64,000 nucleotides of DNA from the NCBI RefSeq assembly GCF_030144325.1, contig NZ_CP126307.1:3038001-3102000 (forward strand), given 5' to 3'. Below, piece by piece: positions 17,263 through 25,068 of the stretch (position 1 is the stretch's first letter; the number at the start of each line of letters is the position of its first letter). Position numbers and translations under genes: made by a program. The stretch comes from Bosea vestrisii (GTDB lineage Bacteria > Pseudomonadota > Alphaproteobacteria > Rhizobiales > Beijerinckiaceae). Below the pieces are notes generated by a model. It ran no database searches. It was not told where the DNA came from and saw only the letters and a list, made by a program, of their open reading frames with translations.

Positions 17263-17580
17263 ATGTCCTGGCTGCTTCTCACCGGAGCCGGATTGCTCGA
17301 GATCGTCTGGGCGATCGCCCTGAAACAGGCCAGCGGCTTCACGCGGCTGTGGCCGAGCGTGATCGGCATCGTCTCGGCGGTTGTCAGCTTCGTCATGCTG
17401 TCGCTGGCGCTGAAGCAATTGCCTGTCGGCACCGCCTATGCGGCCGGGGTCGGCATCGGGGCGCTCGGCGTTGCCCTCGCCGGCATCGTCGCCCTCGGCG
17501 AGAGCGCCTCGCCCATGCGCCTCGGACTGCTCGCGCTGATCCTGATCGGCGTGATCGGCCTCAAGCTGGTCGAGGCGTGA
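17263..17580 (+). CDS. Small multidrug resistance (SugE/Gdx-like) transporter
   Basis: A 105-residue four-helix membrane protein. LLEIVWAIALKQASGF carries the essential glutamate of helix 1 (E13), and LALKQLPVGTAYA is SugE-like; Gdx/SugE proteins export guanidinium or quaternary ammonium ions. The usual AVWTGIG of helix 3 reads AAGVGIG here, so the nearly invariant tryptophan is missing. I see no ACGR double hairpin of a mini-ykkC guanidine riboswitch in the 58-base leader. Confidence 0.85.
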   Translation: MSWLLLTGAGLLEIVWAIALKQASGFTRLWPSVIGIVSAVVSFVMLSLALKQLPVGTAYAAGVGIGALGVALAGIVALGESASPMRLGLLALILIGVIGLKLVEA

Positions 17581-17585
17581 GGCTT

Positions 17586-18488
17586 TCAGGCGGCGGACGC
17601 ACCCTCGCCCTCCAGCAAAGCGCGCCGTTTCCTGAAGGCGCCATAAGCGAACTCTGTAAAGGCGCGGACCCGCGCCGCGGCGCGCAGATCCTCATGGGTC
17701 AGGATCCACAGCGCCGTCTCCATCTCCGGGATGGGGCGGCGCACGCAGGTCAGGGTCGGGACGCTGTCACCGAGATAGCAGGGCAGAGCGACGAGGCCGA
17801 GACCGGCCACTGCCGCCTGCTGCATCGCCAGCAGCGAATCGGCCCTGAGCACGATCTCGCTCTTCGGCAGCTTTGCCTGCATCCAGCGCGCTACCGAGGT
17901 GCCGGTGAGCGTATCGTCCGGCCCGACCCAGCGATGCTCCGAAAGGTCGGCATGGTCGTGCCGCGAAAGGTAGGCGGGAGCGGCGTAGATCGCAAAGGCG
18001 ATCTTGCCGACCCGCCGCCCGACCAGCGTCGCCGGCGGGTTGTCCGCGGTCCGCAACGCGACATCGGCATCGCGCTTGGTCAGGTTGAACATCAGGTTGG
18101 AGACGGCGACCTCGAGGGCGATGCCTGGATGTGCCTCGCCGAACTCGGCAAGGATTTCCGGCAGGATCGAGCCCATCAGCGTGTCGGTGGCGGTGATCCG
18201 GAGCGTGCCGGAGAGGCGCAGGTCCTGGCCGGCGATCCTGCGTTCGAGCTCGGTGACGGTGCCGGAGATGCTGCGCGCCGCGGCGACCAGCTCCTCGCCA
18301 CCAGCCGTCAGCACATAGCCGGTCGGCAGACGCTCGAACAAGCGCAGGCCCAGCTGCTGCTCGAAGGCGGCGATGCGCCGAAGCACGGTCGAATGGTTGA
18401 CGCGCAACTCGCGCGCCGCGCCGGCGAGCGAGCCGGCCTCGGCGACGGCGAGCACATAGCGCAGATCATCCCATTCGAGCGCGGCCAT
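17586..18488 (-). CDS. LysR-family transcriptional regulator
   Basis: A 300-residue regulator. The N-terminal winged helix is seen in WDDLRYVLAVAEAGSLAGAARELRVNHSTVLRRIAAFE; a type 2 periplasmic-binding effector domain follows. The histidine and serine in NHSTVLRR mark the subgroup with this recognition helix. It lies 25 bases after kdsD on the same strand and is convergent with the SMR gene. The target and effector are unknown. Confidence 0.92.
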   Translation of the reverse strand: MAALEWDDLRYVLAVAEAGSLAGAARELRVNHSTVLRRIAAFEQQLGLRLFERLPTGYVLTAGGEELVAAARSISGTVTELERRIAGQDLRLSGTLRITATDTLMGSILPEILAEFGEAHPGIALEVAVSNLMFNLTKRDADVALRTADNPPATLVGRRVGKIAFAIYAAPAYLSRHDHADLSEHRWVGPDDTLTGTSVARWMQAKLPKSEIVLRADSLLAMQQAAVAGLGLVALPCYLGDSVPTLTCVRRPIPEMETALWILTHEDLRAAARVRAFTEFAYGAFRKRRALLEGEGASAA

Positions 18489-18513
18489 GAGCCTCCTCGC
18501 AAGATGCTACGAG

Positions 18514-19485
18514 CTAGGCGACGCCCAGCGCCAGGAGGTCGTGGACATGGACCAGGCCGACAGGCTTGTCGTCAGCGTCGGCGACGATCAGTGCGGTGAC
18601 GCGCAGCCGGTTGACCATCTCCAGCGCCTCGGCGGTGAGCGCATCCGGCGCGATCCGGCGCGGGTCCCTCGTCATCGCGTCACGCGCCACTCGTCCGCCC
18701 CAGCCAGAGCCGAGCTTGCGGCGCAGGTCGCCATCGGTGACGACGCCAGCGAGCTTGCCGTCTGCATCGATGACGACGGCGCAGCCGAAACCCTTGGCCG
18801 TGATCATCGCGACGACATCGGCCATCGCCGCCATCTCGCCGACAACCGGCAGGCGTTCGCCGGAATGCATGATGGTCGCGACCGTCTTGAGCTGCGCGCC
18901 CAGTTTGCCGCCGGGATGATAGACGTAGAAGTCCTGGCGCGAGAAGCCGCGCGCCTCGAGCAGCGCGACCGCGAGCGCATCGCCCAGCGCCATCTGCATC
19001 GTCGTCGAGGTCGTCGGCGCAAGCCCGTTCGGGCAGGCCTCCTGCGCCTTCGGCAGGACCAGCGCGATATCGGCCTCACGGCCGAGCGCGCTGTCGCGAT
19101 TGGCGGTGATCGCGATCAGACCGACACGGAAGCGGCGGGTATAGCCGACGATCGCCGAGAGCTCGGCCGCCTCGCCCGACCAGGACAGGGCGACGACGAC
19201 ATCCTCGGGCTGGACCATGCCGAGATCGCCATGGCTGGCTTCGGCGGGATGGACGAAATAGGAGGGCGTGCCGGTCGAGGCGAGCGTCGCCACGATCTTC
19301 CTGGCGACATGGCCGGATTTGCCCATGCCGGTGACGATCACCCGGCCGGACGCAGCCCGGATCATCTCGACGGCGGCGGTGAAGGGCTCGGCGAGGCCAT
19401 TGCCGATCGCGTCGTGCAGGGCGTCGAGCCCGGCGCGTTCGGTGGCGATGGTCCGCAGGGCGGAAGCGCTGATGGTCGCGGTCAT
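18514..19485 (-). CDS. kdsD: D-arabinose 5-phosphate isomerase (KpsF/GutQ family)
   Basis: A 323-residue enzyme with an N-terminal SIS sugar-isomerase domain (VIVTGMGKSGHVARK; PAEASHGDLGM; LAPTTSTTMQMALGDALAV) and two C-terminal CBS domains. It turns ribulose 5-phosphate into arabinose 5-phosphate, the first step to Kdo of lipopolysaccharide. ATG 19485 has GAGG nine bases upstream; in-frame starts at 19503 and 19524 lack a clear site. The next gene upstream, also an envelope gene, is divergent. Confidence 0.93.
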   Translation of the reverse strand: MTATISASALRTIATERAGLDALHDAIGNGLAEPFTAAVEMIRAASGRVIVTGMGKSGHVARKIVATLASTGTPSYFVHPAEASHGDLGMVQPEDVVVALSWSGEAAELSAIVGYTRRFRVGLIAITANRDSALGREADIALVLPKAQEACPNGLAPTTSTTMQMALGDALAVALLEARGFSRQDFYVYHPGGKLGAQLKTVATIMHSGERLPVVGEMAAMADVVAMITAKGFGCAVVIDADGKLAGVVTDGDLRRKLGSGWGGRVARDAMTRDPRRIAPDALTAEALEMVNRLRVTALIVADADDKPVGLVHVHDLLALGVA

Positions 19486-19548
19486 GGAGCGCGCCTCTAG
19501 CATGGCGGGAGGTCCGCTGGCCACCGCCGCGCCTGCGTTGACGCAGCA

Positions 19549-19578
19549 TTAACCCTCTTCGTTCTAACTCCATTAACC
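19549..19578 (+). promoter_or_regulatory. Paired TTAACC motifs upstream of the outer-membrane barrel gene
   Basis: TTAACC occurs at 19549-19554 and again at 19573-19578, the second as TTAACCAT, a CtrA half-site form in Caulobacter. They are 24 bases apart and lie between the divergent kdsD and barrel genes. Regulation by CtrA is inferred from motif and position only. Confidence 0.35.
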
Positions 19579-19634
19579 ATGCGCGCCCTTCCGGCGCGCG
19601 AGAGCCTTTGCCTCGCCGGAGCGTCGTCGCGCCA

Positions 19635-21206
19635 GTGTCCCGTTTTGCCAAGATCTGCTGGCTGGCAGGCGTCGCAGGCTGCGGCGTCGTTGCCGGGCTG
19701 ACGACCTGGCCGGAGCAGGCGACTGCCCAGGCCTCCGACCGGCAGACGACGTCTTCAAACCGGCCCGGCGCGCCGGCCCTGCGCACCGGCACTCCGAGCT
19801 CACTCGGGCAGGCACAGGCGACCCAGACTTCGACCGGCCGTAACCAGACCGCCTCTCCGGACGCAGTCGACGAGCCTTCCGCCGCAACCCGTCGCCGCTC
19901 TGGCGCAATCTCCTCTGGTCAGCCACCCCGCGCCAGCCAGCCGGTACGGTCCTCGCGCTTGCGCGGCGTCACCCAGCGCGATGTCCGCTTTCCGCAGCCG
20001 ACGATAACCGCCCTGCCGCCGCCACTTCCGCCGGCGCCCGAACCGCGCAAGCGCAAGCGGCCGGAGGAAGACCCTTACGCGCCGCTCGGCCTGCGCCTCG
20101 GCAATGTCATCCTGCGCCCGGCGATCACCGGCTCCGGCGGCTATGACAACAACCCCTCGCGTGTGTCCGGGGCGAGCAAGGGCTCGCTGTTCACCCGCAC
20201 CGAGGGCGAGCTCGGCATCCAGTCCGACTGGAACGTGCACGAGCTCTCCGGCATGCTGCGCGGCGGCTACAGCCGCTATTACCGCGATGACAGCGCCTCG
20301 CGCCCGGACGCGGAGGGCAACATGTCGCTGCGCCTCGACGCGACCCGCGACACCCGCATTCTGCTCGAATCGCGCCTGCGTCTCGACACGCAGCGGCCGG
20401 GCTCGCCCGATCTGTCCGCTGCCGTGCAGGGCCGGCCGATCACCTGGAACTATGGCGCCGCTGCCGGCGTCACCCATGACATCAACCGCCTGCAGTTCAC
20501 CTTGCGTGGCTCGGTCGACCGGCAGGACTACGAGGACGCCGATCTCAGCAACGGGCGCAAGCTGAGCCAGGCCGACCGCAACCAGACGCAGTATGGCCTG
20601 CGGCTGCGCGCTGCCTATGAGGTGACGCCCGGCTTCAAGCCCTTCATCCAGGCCGAGCTCGACACCCGCCAATTCGACGAGAAGGTCGATTCCAGCGGCT
20701 ATATGCGCTCCTCCGACGGCTACACCGCCCGTGTCGGCTCGAGCTTCGAGATCAGTCGCCTGCTCACCGCCGAGGTCTCGGTCGGTTATCAGGACCGCAA
20801 ATACGAGGATGGCCGGCTGAAGAACCTGCGCGGCATCGTCGGTGATGCCGCGATCCTGTGGACGCCGACGCCGCTGACCACGGTAACGCTGCGCGGCGCC
20901 TCCGAGCTCGGCGACACCACCATCCCCGGCTCAAGCGGCACGACGGCCCGGCGCGTCAATCTCGAAGTGGCGCATGCCCTGCGCCGGAACATCACCGTCA
21001 CCGGTTTCGCCGGCTATGGCCGAACCGAATATGACGGCCAGGACCTGCGCGAGGATCTGTCGACGATCGGCGCCAGGCTCGAATACAAGCTGACGCGGAC
21101 CTTCTCGGTCCGCGCCAGCTTCACTCATGAGCGCCTGAACTCGACTAACCAGGGCTCGGACTACACCGCGAACATCGCGCAGGTCGGGTTGCGGGTGCAG
21201 TTCTGA
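19635..21206 (+). CDS. Outer-membrane beta-barrel protein
   Basis: About 523 residues. A signal-like segment (ICWLAGVAGCGVVAGL ending near ATAQA) is followed by a low-complexity Ser/Thr/Gln/Pro-rich region up to about residue 140, then repeated amphipathic strands, and the chain ends in phenylalanine (VGLRVQF) as barrel proteins do. It resembles the BBP2/EpsL-like barrels linked to exopolysaccharide. GTG 19635 places the signal at the N terminus; TTG 19608 is an alternative. Confidence 0.78.
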   Translation: MSRFAKICWLAGVAGCGVVAGLTTWPEQATAQASDRQTTSSNRPGAPALRTGTPSSLGQAQATQTSTGRNQTASPDAVDEPSAATRRRSGAISSGQPPRASQPVRSSRLRGVTQRDVRFPQPTITALPPPLPPAPEPRKRKRPEEDPYAPLGLRLGNVILRPAITGSGGYDNNPSRVSGASKGSLFTRTEGELGIQSDWNVHELSGMLRGGYSRYYRDDSASRPDAEGNMSLRLDATRDTRILLESRLRLDTQRPGSPDLSAAVQGRPITWNYGAAAGVTHDINRLQFTLRGSVDRQDYEDADLSNGRKLSQADRNQTQYGLRLRAAYEVTPGFKPFIQAELDTRQFDEKVDSSGYMRSSDGYTARVGSSFEISRLLTAEVSVGYQDRKYEDGRLKNLRGIVGDAAILWTPTPLTTVTLRGASELGDTTIPGSSGTTARRVNLEVAHALRRNITVTGFAGYGRTEYDGQDLREDLSTIGARLEYKLTRTFSVRASFTHERLNSTNQGSDYTANIAQVGLRVQF

Positions 21207-21217
21207 GGGCCAAAGCC

Positions 21218-21323
21218 GTCATGCTCGGGCTTGACCCGAGCATCTCAGGCCGGAAGGGGCTCCAGTCAGCGCGTCCTGGTCCTGAGATTCTCGGGTCTGC
21301 GCTACGCTCCGCCCGAGAATGAC
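21218..21323. repeat. Bipartite GTCAT...ATGAC hairpin repeat, copy 2
   Basis: A first hairpin TGCTCGGG...CCCGAGCA and a second TTCTCGGG...CCCGAGAA are bounded by GTCAT and ATGAC. It fills the gap between the convergent barrel and galU genes and could also act as a two-way terminator. It is nearly identical to the copy at 63368. Confidence 0.85.
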
Positions 21324-21332
21324 GCGGTTGGC

Positions 21333-22211
21333 TTACCGCCCCAGCAGCCGCTCGATCTCGCCGCGCAATTGCTGGCCGAGATCGCCGCGCTCCAGTGCAT
21401 AGGCGACATTGGCGGAGAGGAAGCCGATCTTCGAGCCGGTGTCGTAGATGTCGCCATCGAAGCGCACCGCGAAGAACTTCTCGAGCTTCGCCAGGGCGAT
21501 CATCGAATCCGTCAGCTGGATCTCGCCGCCCGCGCCCTTCTCCTGCTTGGCGAGCAGGTCGAAGATCGTCGGCTGCAGGATGTAGCGGCCGGTGATGTGC
21601 AGGTTCGACGGCGCCGTGCCTTTTGGTGGTTTCTCGACCATCCCGGTGATCTGCGAGACCTTGGCCTTGGCGTCATGCACGCCGACGATGCCGTATTGAT
21701 GGGTCTGGTCGTCAGGCACCGGCGCGACGGCGATATGGTTGCCGCCATGCTCGGCATGGGCCTCGATCATCTCGGCGAGGCAGCCCTTGCCGCTGGTGTG
21801 GTGCAGCATGTCGGGCAGGAGCAGCGCGAAAGGCTCGTCGCCGATGATGTCGCGGGCGCACCAGACGGCGTGGCCGAGGCCGAGCGGCGCCTGCTGGCGG
21901 GTGAAGCTCGTGGCGCCGGCGGCCGGCAGATCGTGCTTGAGAGCGTCCAGCTCCTTGGTCTTGCCGCGCTTGGCCAGCGTGTCGTCGAGCTCGTAGGCCA
22001 TGTCGAAATGGTCCTCGATCACGCCCTTGTTGCGGCCCGTGACGAAGACAAAATGCTCGATCCCGGCGGCGCGCGCCTCGTCGACCACGTGCTGGACCAC
22101 CGGCCGGTCGACGATGGTCAGCATTTCCTTCGGGATCGCCTTGGTGGCGGGCAGGAAACGGGTGCCGAGACCAGCGACGGGGAAGACCGCCTTGCGGATT
22201 TTCTTGATCAT
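21333..22211 (-). CDS. galU: UTP-glucose-1-phosphate uridylyltransferase
   Basis: A 292-residue nucleotidyltransferase that makes UDP-glucose. The N terminus IRKAVFPVAGLGTRFLPATK carries the GxGTRxxPxTK nucleotide loop, followed by KEMLTIVDRPVVQHVVDEA and the family GLGHAVWCARD. It is divergent from galE, which uses its product; the 322-base gap between them should hold both promoters. UDP-glucose feeds surface polysaccharide and glucan synthesis. Confidence 0.96.
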   Translation of the reverse strand: MIKKIRKAVFPVAGLGTRFLPATKAIPKEMLTIVDRPVVQHVVDEARAAGIEHFVFVTGRNKGVIEDHFDMAYELDDTLAKRGKTKELDALKHDLPAAGATSFTRQQAPLGLGHAVWCARDIIGDEPFALLLPDMLHHTSGKGCLAEMIEAHAEHGGNHIAVAPVPDDQTHQYGIVGVHDAKAKVSQITGMVEKPPKGTAPSNLHITGRYILQPTIFDLLAKQEKGAGGEIQLTDSMIALAKLEKFFAVRFDGDIYDTGSKIGFLSANVAYALERGDLGQQLRGEIERLLGR

Positions 22212-22533
22212 ACGCGTCCATCTCGCACGCCTAGGGCGCGCCTGCTGAAGATCGGAGGGCTTCGGGAGGAGCCGGCTTCGCCCCGTTCATGCCGGCCGGT
22301 GGCAAGCTGGCCCGTGATTCTGGCGAAAGCCGGGCCGGCCTTGATTTCGAATACCAATCACGCCTTGCCGATACGTCAATACTCCTGCTGTAGATTGCTG
22401 GATTTGCCGCCCTGGCCACCATTCTTGCATGGCTTCACTGAAGCGGTGCCTGAGAATAGCCATGTCGCGCCGACAGGCTGGTTCGAACTGTCGTGATTCC
22501 GGTTTATGCGGATCACGTGACGAGGAGACGAAG
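22212..22533. other. galU-galE divergent intergenic region
   Basis: This 322-base stretch between divergent galU and galE holds no convincing gene; the frame open from 22429 only extends galE upstream. The middle part, about 22340-22410, is less GC-rich than its surroundings and likely contains promoters. GAGGAG at about 22522-22527 is the galE ribosome site. I see no strong operator or riboswitch. Confidence 0.5.
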
Positions 22534-23523
22534 ATGGCGATTCTGGTTTCGGGCGGCGCCGGCTATATCGGCAGCCACATGGTCCTCGAGCTTTTGGACC
22601 GCGGCGAGAAGGTCGTCGTGCTCGACGATCTCTCGACCGGCTTCTGGTGGGCGGTGCCGCAGGAAGCGACCCTGGTCAGGGGCGATATGGGCGACCAGGC
22701 CCTGGTCGAACGCACCATCGCCGAGCATGGCATCAGCGAGATCGCGCACTTCGCCGCGAAGATCGTCGTGCCGGATTCGGTGTCCGACCCGCTCGGCTAC
22801 TACCACAACAACACGGTCAAGACGCGCGCGCTGCTGGAGAGTGCGGTACGCGGTGGCGTCAAGCACGTGATCTTCTCCTCGACGGCCGCTGTCTATGGCG
22901 AGCCGCCGGTCTCGCCGGTGCCGGAGGAGATCGCGCTCAATCCGATCAACCCCTATGGCCGCTCCAAGCTGATGAGCGAATGGATGCTCGGCGACGTCGC
23001 CCGCGCCCATGGTCTGACCTATGTCGCCCTGCGCTATTTCAACGTCGCTGGCGCCGACCCCAGGGGCCGTTCCGGCCAGTCCAGCACCAACGCCACCCAT
23101 CTGATCAAGGTCGCGAGCCAGGCGGCGCTCGGCCAGCGCGCCGGGCTCGATATCTTCGGCGCCGATTATGCGACGCCGGACGGCACCTGCATCCGCGACT
23201 ATATCCACGTCACCGATCTCGCTCGCGCCCATCTGGCAGCGCTCGACCACCTGCGCGCCGGCGGCGACAATCTGACGCTGAACTGCGGCTATGGCCGCGG
23301 CTATTCGGTCAAGGAAGTGGTCGAGGTGGTGAAAGAGGTCTCGGGCGTCGATTTCCCCGTCCGGCTCTCGCCGCGCCGCGCGGGCGACCCGGCTGCGCTG
23401 GTCGCCAAGGCCGACCGCATCCGCGCCGAACTCGGCTGGCAGCCGGAGCATGACGATCTCACCGAGATCGTCACACAGGCACTGGCCTGGGAGGAAAGCT
23501 TGCGCAAGCGCAACGCCAGCTGA
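22534..23523 (+). CDS. galE: UDP-glucose 4-epimerase
   Basis: A 329-residue short-chain dehydrogenase-type epimerase. The NAD motif GGAGYIGSH is at residues 7-15, the catalytic Ser is in FSSTAAVYG, and the YGRSK motif gives catalytic Tyr and Lys. It interconverts UDP-glucose and UDP-galactose for surface sugars. ATG 22534 follows GAGGAG by about seven bases. A second repeat family sits just after its stop. Confidence 0.95.
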   Translation: MAILVSGGAGYIGSHMVLELLDRGEKVVVLDDLSTGFWWAVPQEATLVRGDMGDQALVERTIAEHGISEIAHFAAKIVVPDSVSDPLGYYHNNTVKTRALLESAVRGGVKHVIFSSTAAVYGEPPVSPVPEEIALNPINPYGRSKLMSEWMLGDVARAHGLTYVALRYFNVAGADPRGRSGQSSTNATHLIKVASQAALGQRAGLDIFGADYATPDGTCIRDYIHVTDLARAHLAALDHLRAGGDNLTLNCGYGRGYSVKEVVEVVKEVSGVDFPVRLSPRRAGDPAALVAKADRIRAELGWQPEHDDLTEIVTQALAWEESLRKRNAS

Positions 23524-23540
23524 GGCGCATTCCACTCAGC

Positions 23541-23651
23541 CCTCATCCTGAGGAGCGCCGCAGGCACGTCTCGAAGGATGCTTAAGGAGGCTCCGGAACC
23601 AGCCGGAGCATCCTTCGAGACGGCCGCTGACGCGACCTCCTCAGGACGAGG
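23541..23651. repeat. Nested-hairpin intergenic repeat (CCTCATCCTGAGGAG type)
   Basis: Outer arms CCTCATCCTGAGGAG and CTCCTCAGGACGAGG enclose inner arms CGTCTCGAAGGATG and CATCCTTCGAGACG, so about 110 bases could fold into one nested structure. It resembles a dispersed repeat common in related Hyphomicrobiales. It follows the galE stop and may also act as its terminator. Confidence 0.75.
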
Positions 23652-23694
23652 GGCCATATACGACTGGCCCTCGTTACAAGCGATTTGGCGCGGC

Positions 23695-23711
23695 GTTAAC
23701 CCATGGTTAAC
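23695..23711. promoter_or_regulatory. CtrA-type box upstream of the lytic transglycosylase gene
   Basis: GTTAACC-CAT-GGTTAAC is a perfect 7-3-7 inverted repeat that contains TTAA-N7-TTAA followed by C, the consensus for the cell-cycle regulator CtrA in alphaproteobacteria. It lies about 54 bases before ATG 23765. CtrA control of a cell-wall enzyme is plausible but untested here. Confidence 0.55.
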
Positions 23712-23764
23712 CTCGTTCGGGCGCTGTGGTGGAAAGAACCCGCGACCGAGCCAGAGGAGCAACC

Positions 23765-25000
23765 ATGCGCCCCGTCACCGTTCTCGCCTTCGCTGTGGCG
23801 CTCGGCCTCGGGCCGGCGCTCGCGCAGACGACGGGTTCGATCAATCCGGCGCGGGCGCAGACACCGAAACCCGAGGCGCGCCCGGCTGCACCAGGCTTCG
23901 ACGGCTTCCTACGGACGCTCTGGCCAATGGCACAGGCGCGCGGCATCTCGCGCCAGACCTTCGACCTCGCCTTCCAGGGTGTGACGCCCGACCCGTCGAT
24001 CGTGGCATTGACCCACAAGCAGTCGGAATTCGTCGCGCCGATCTGGAGCTATCTCAACAGCGCCGTCGGCGGCGGCCGCATCTCACGCGGCCGCGAGATG
24101 CTGGAGGCCCATGCGAGCGTGCTGGCGCAAGCCGAATCCCGCTATGGCGTGCCCAAGGAGATCATCCTCGGCATCTGGGGGATGGAGACCAATTACGGTT
24201 CGTTCAAGGGCGACAAGGACGTGATCCGCTCGCTCGCGACGCTGGCGAACATCCGCTATCGCGGCGACTTCTTCCGCGACGAACTGCTGACCGCCCTCGA
24301 ACTGATCGAGAAAGGCCATGTCGAGCGCCGCGAACTGCGCGGTTCCTGGGCCGGCGCCATGGGTCACACCCAGTTCATGCCGTCGAGCTACATGAAATAC
24401 GCGGTCGACCAGACCGGCGACGGCCATGCCGACATCTGGACCTCGACCAGCGACGCGATCGCCTCGACCGCCAACTACCTCAAGGGCTATGGCTGGACCC
24501 CCGGCCTGCCCTGGGGCATCGAGGTCGCGGTGCCCGATGGCTTCGACCACAATCTCTACCGCGCCAGCTTCTCGTCCTTCCGCTCCGCCGGCGTGCGCCG
24601 CGCCGATGGCGGCTCGCTGCCCTCCTCGGGCGAGGCCAGGCTGTTCTATCCCGCCGGCCACACCGGGCCGGCCATGCTGCTGACCGCCAATTTCGACGTC
24701 ATCAAGAAATACAACTCCTCCGACGCCTATGCGCTCGCAGTCGGCCACCTCGGCGACCGGATCGTGGGCAAGCCAGCCTTGCAGGGCGAATGGCCGGTCA
24801 AGGCGCCGCGGCTCGACAAGGCCGGCACCACCGACGTCCAGCGCCGGCTGAAAGCCCTCGGTCTCTACAATCACGACGCCGATGGCCGCATCGGTACCGG
24901 CACGCGCGAGGCAGTGAGGCAGTACCAGCTGCGCGTCGGCATGCTCGCCGACGGCTATCCGACGCCGGCGCTGCTGGCGCGGATGAAGGCACCACGCTGA
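23765..25000 (+). CDS. Lytic murein transglycosylase, MltB family
   Basis: A 411-residue secreted enzyme that cuts peptidoglycan glycan strands. A signal peptide covers about residues 1-20. The SLT_2 domain has the catalytic glutamate E141 in GIWGMETNYG and the family motif GAMGHTQFMPSSY. A PG_binding_1 domain forms the last 60 residues (TDVQRRLKALGLYNHDADGR). GAGGAGC precedes ATG 23765. A CtrA-like box lies in the promoter region. Confidence 0.93.
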   Translation: MRPVTVLAFAVALGLGPALAQTTGSINPARAQTPKPEARPAAPGFDGFLRTLWPMAQARGISRQTFDLAFQGVTPDPSIVALTHKQSEFVAPIWSYLNSAVGGGRISRGREMLEAHASVLAQAESRYGVPKEIILGIWGMETNYGSFKGDKDVIRSLATLANIRYRGDFFRDELLTALELIEKGHVERRELRGSWAGAMGHTQFMPSSYMKYAVDQTGDGHADIWTSTSDAIASTANYLKGYGWTPGLPWGIEVAVPDGFDHNLYRASFSSFRSAGVRRADGGSLPSSGEARLFYPAGHTGPAMLLTANFDVIKKYNSSDAYALAVGHLGDRIVGKPALQGEWPVKAPRLDKAGTTDVQRRLKALGLYNHDADGRIGTGTREAVRQYQLRVGMLADGYPTPALLARMKAPR

Positions 25001-25068
25001 CGAACGGAGCAATCGCGACTATATTGCCCGGCGGCGCCTCCTTCTGACCGGCGCCGACCGAGAGCAAG

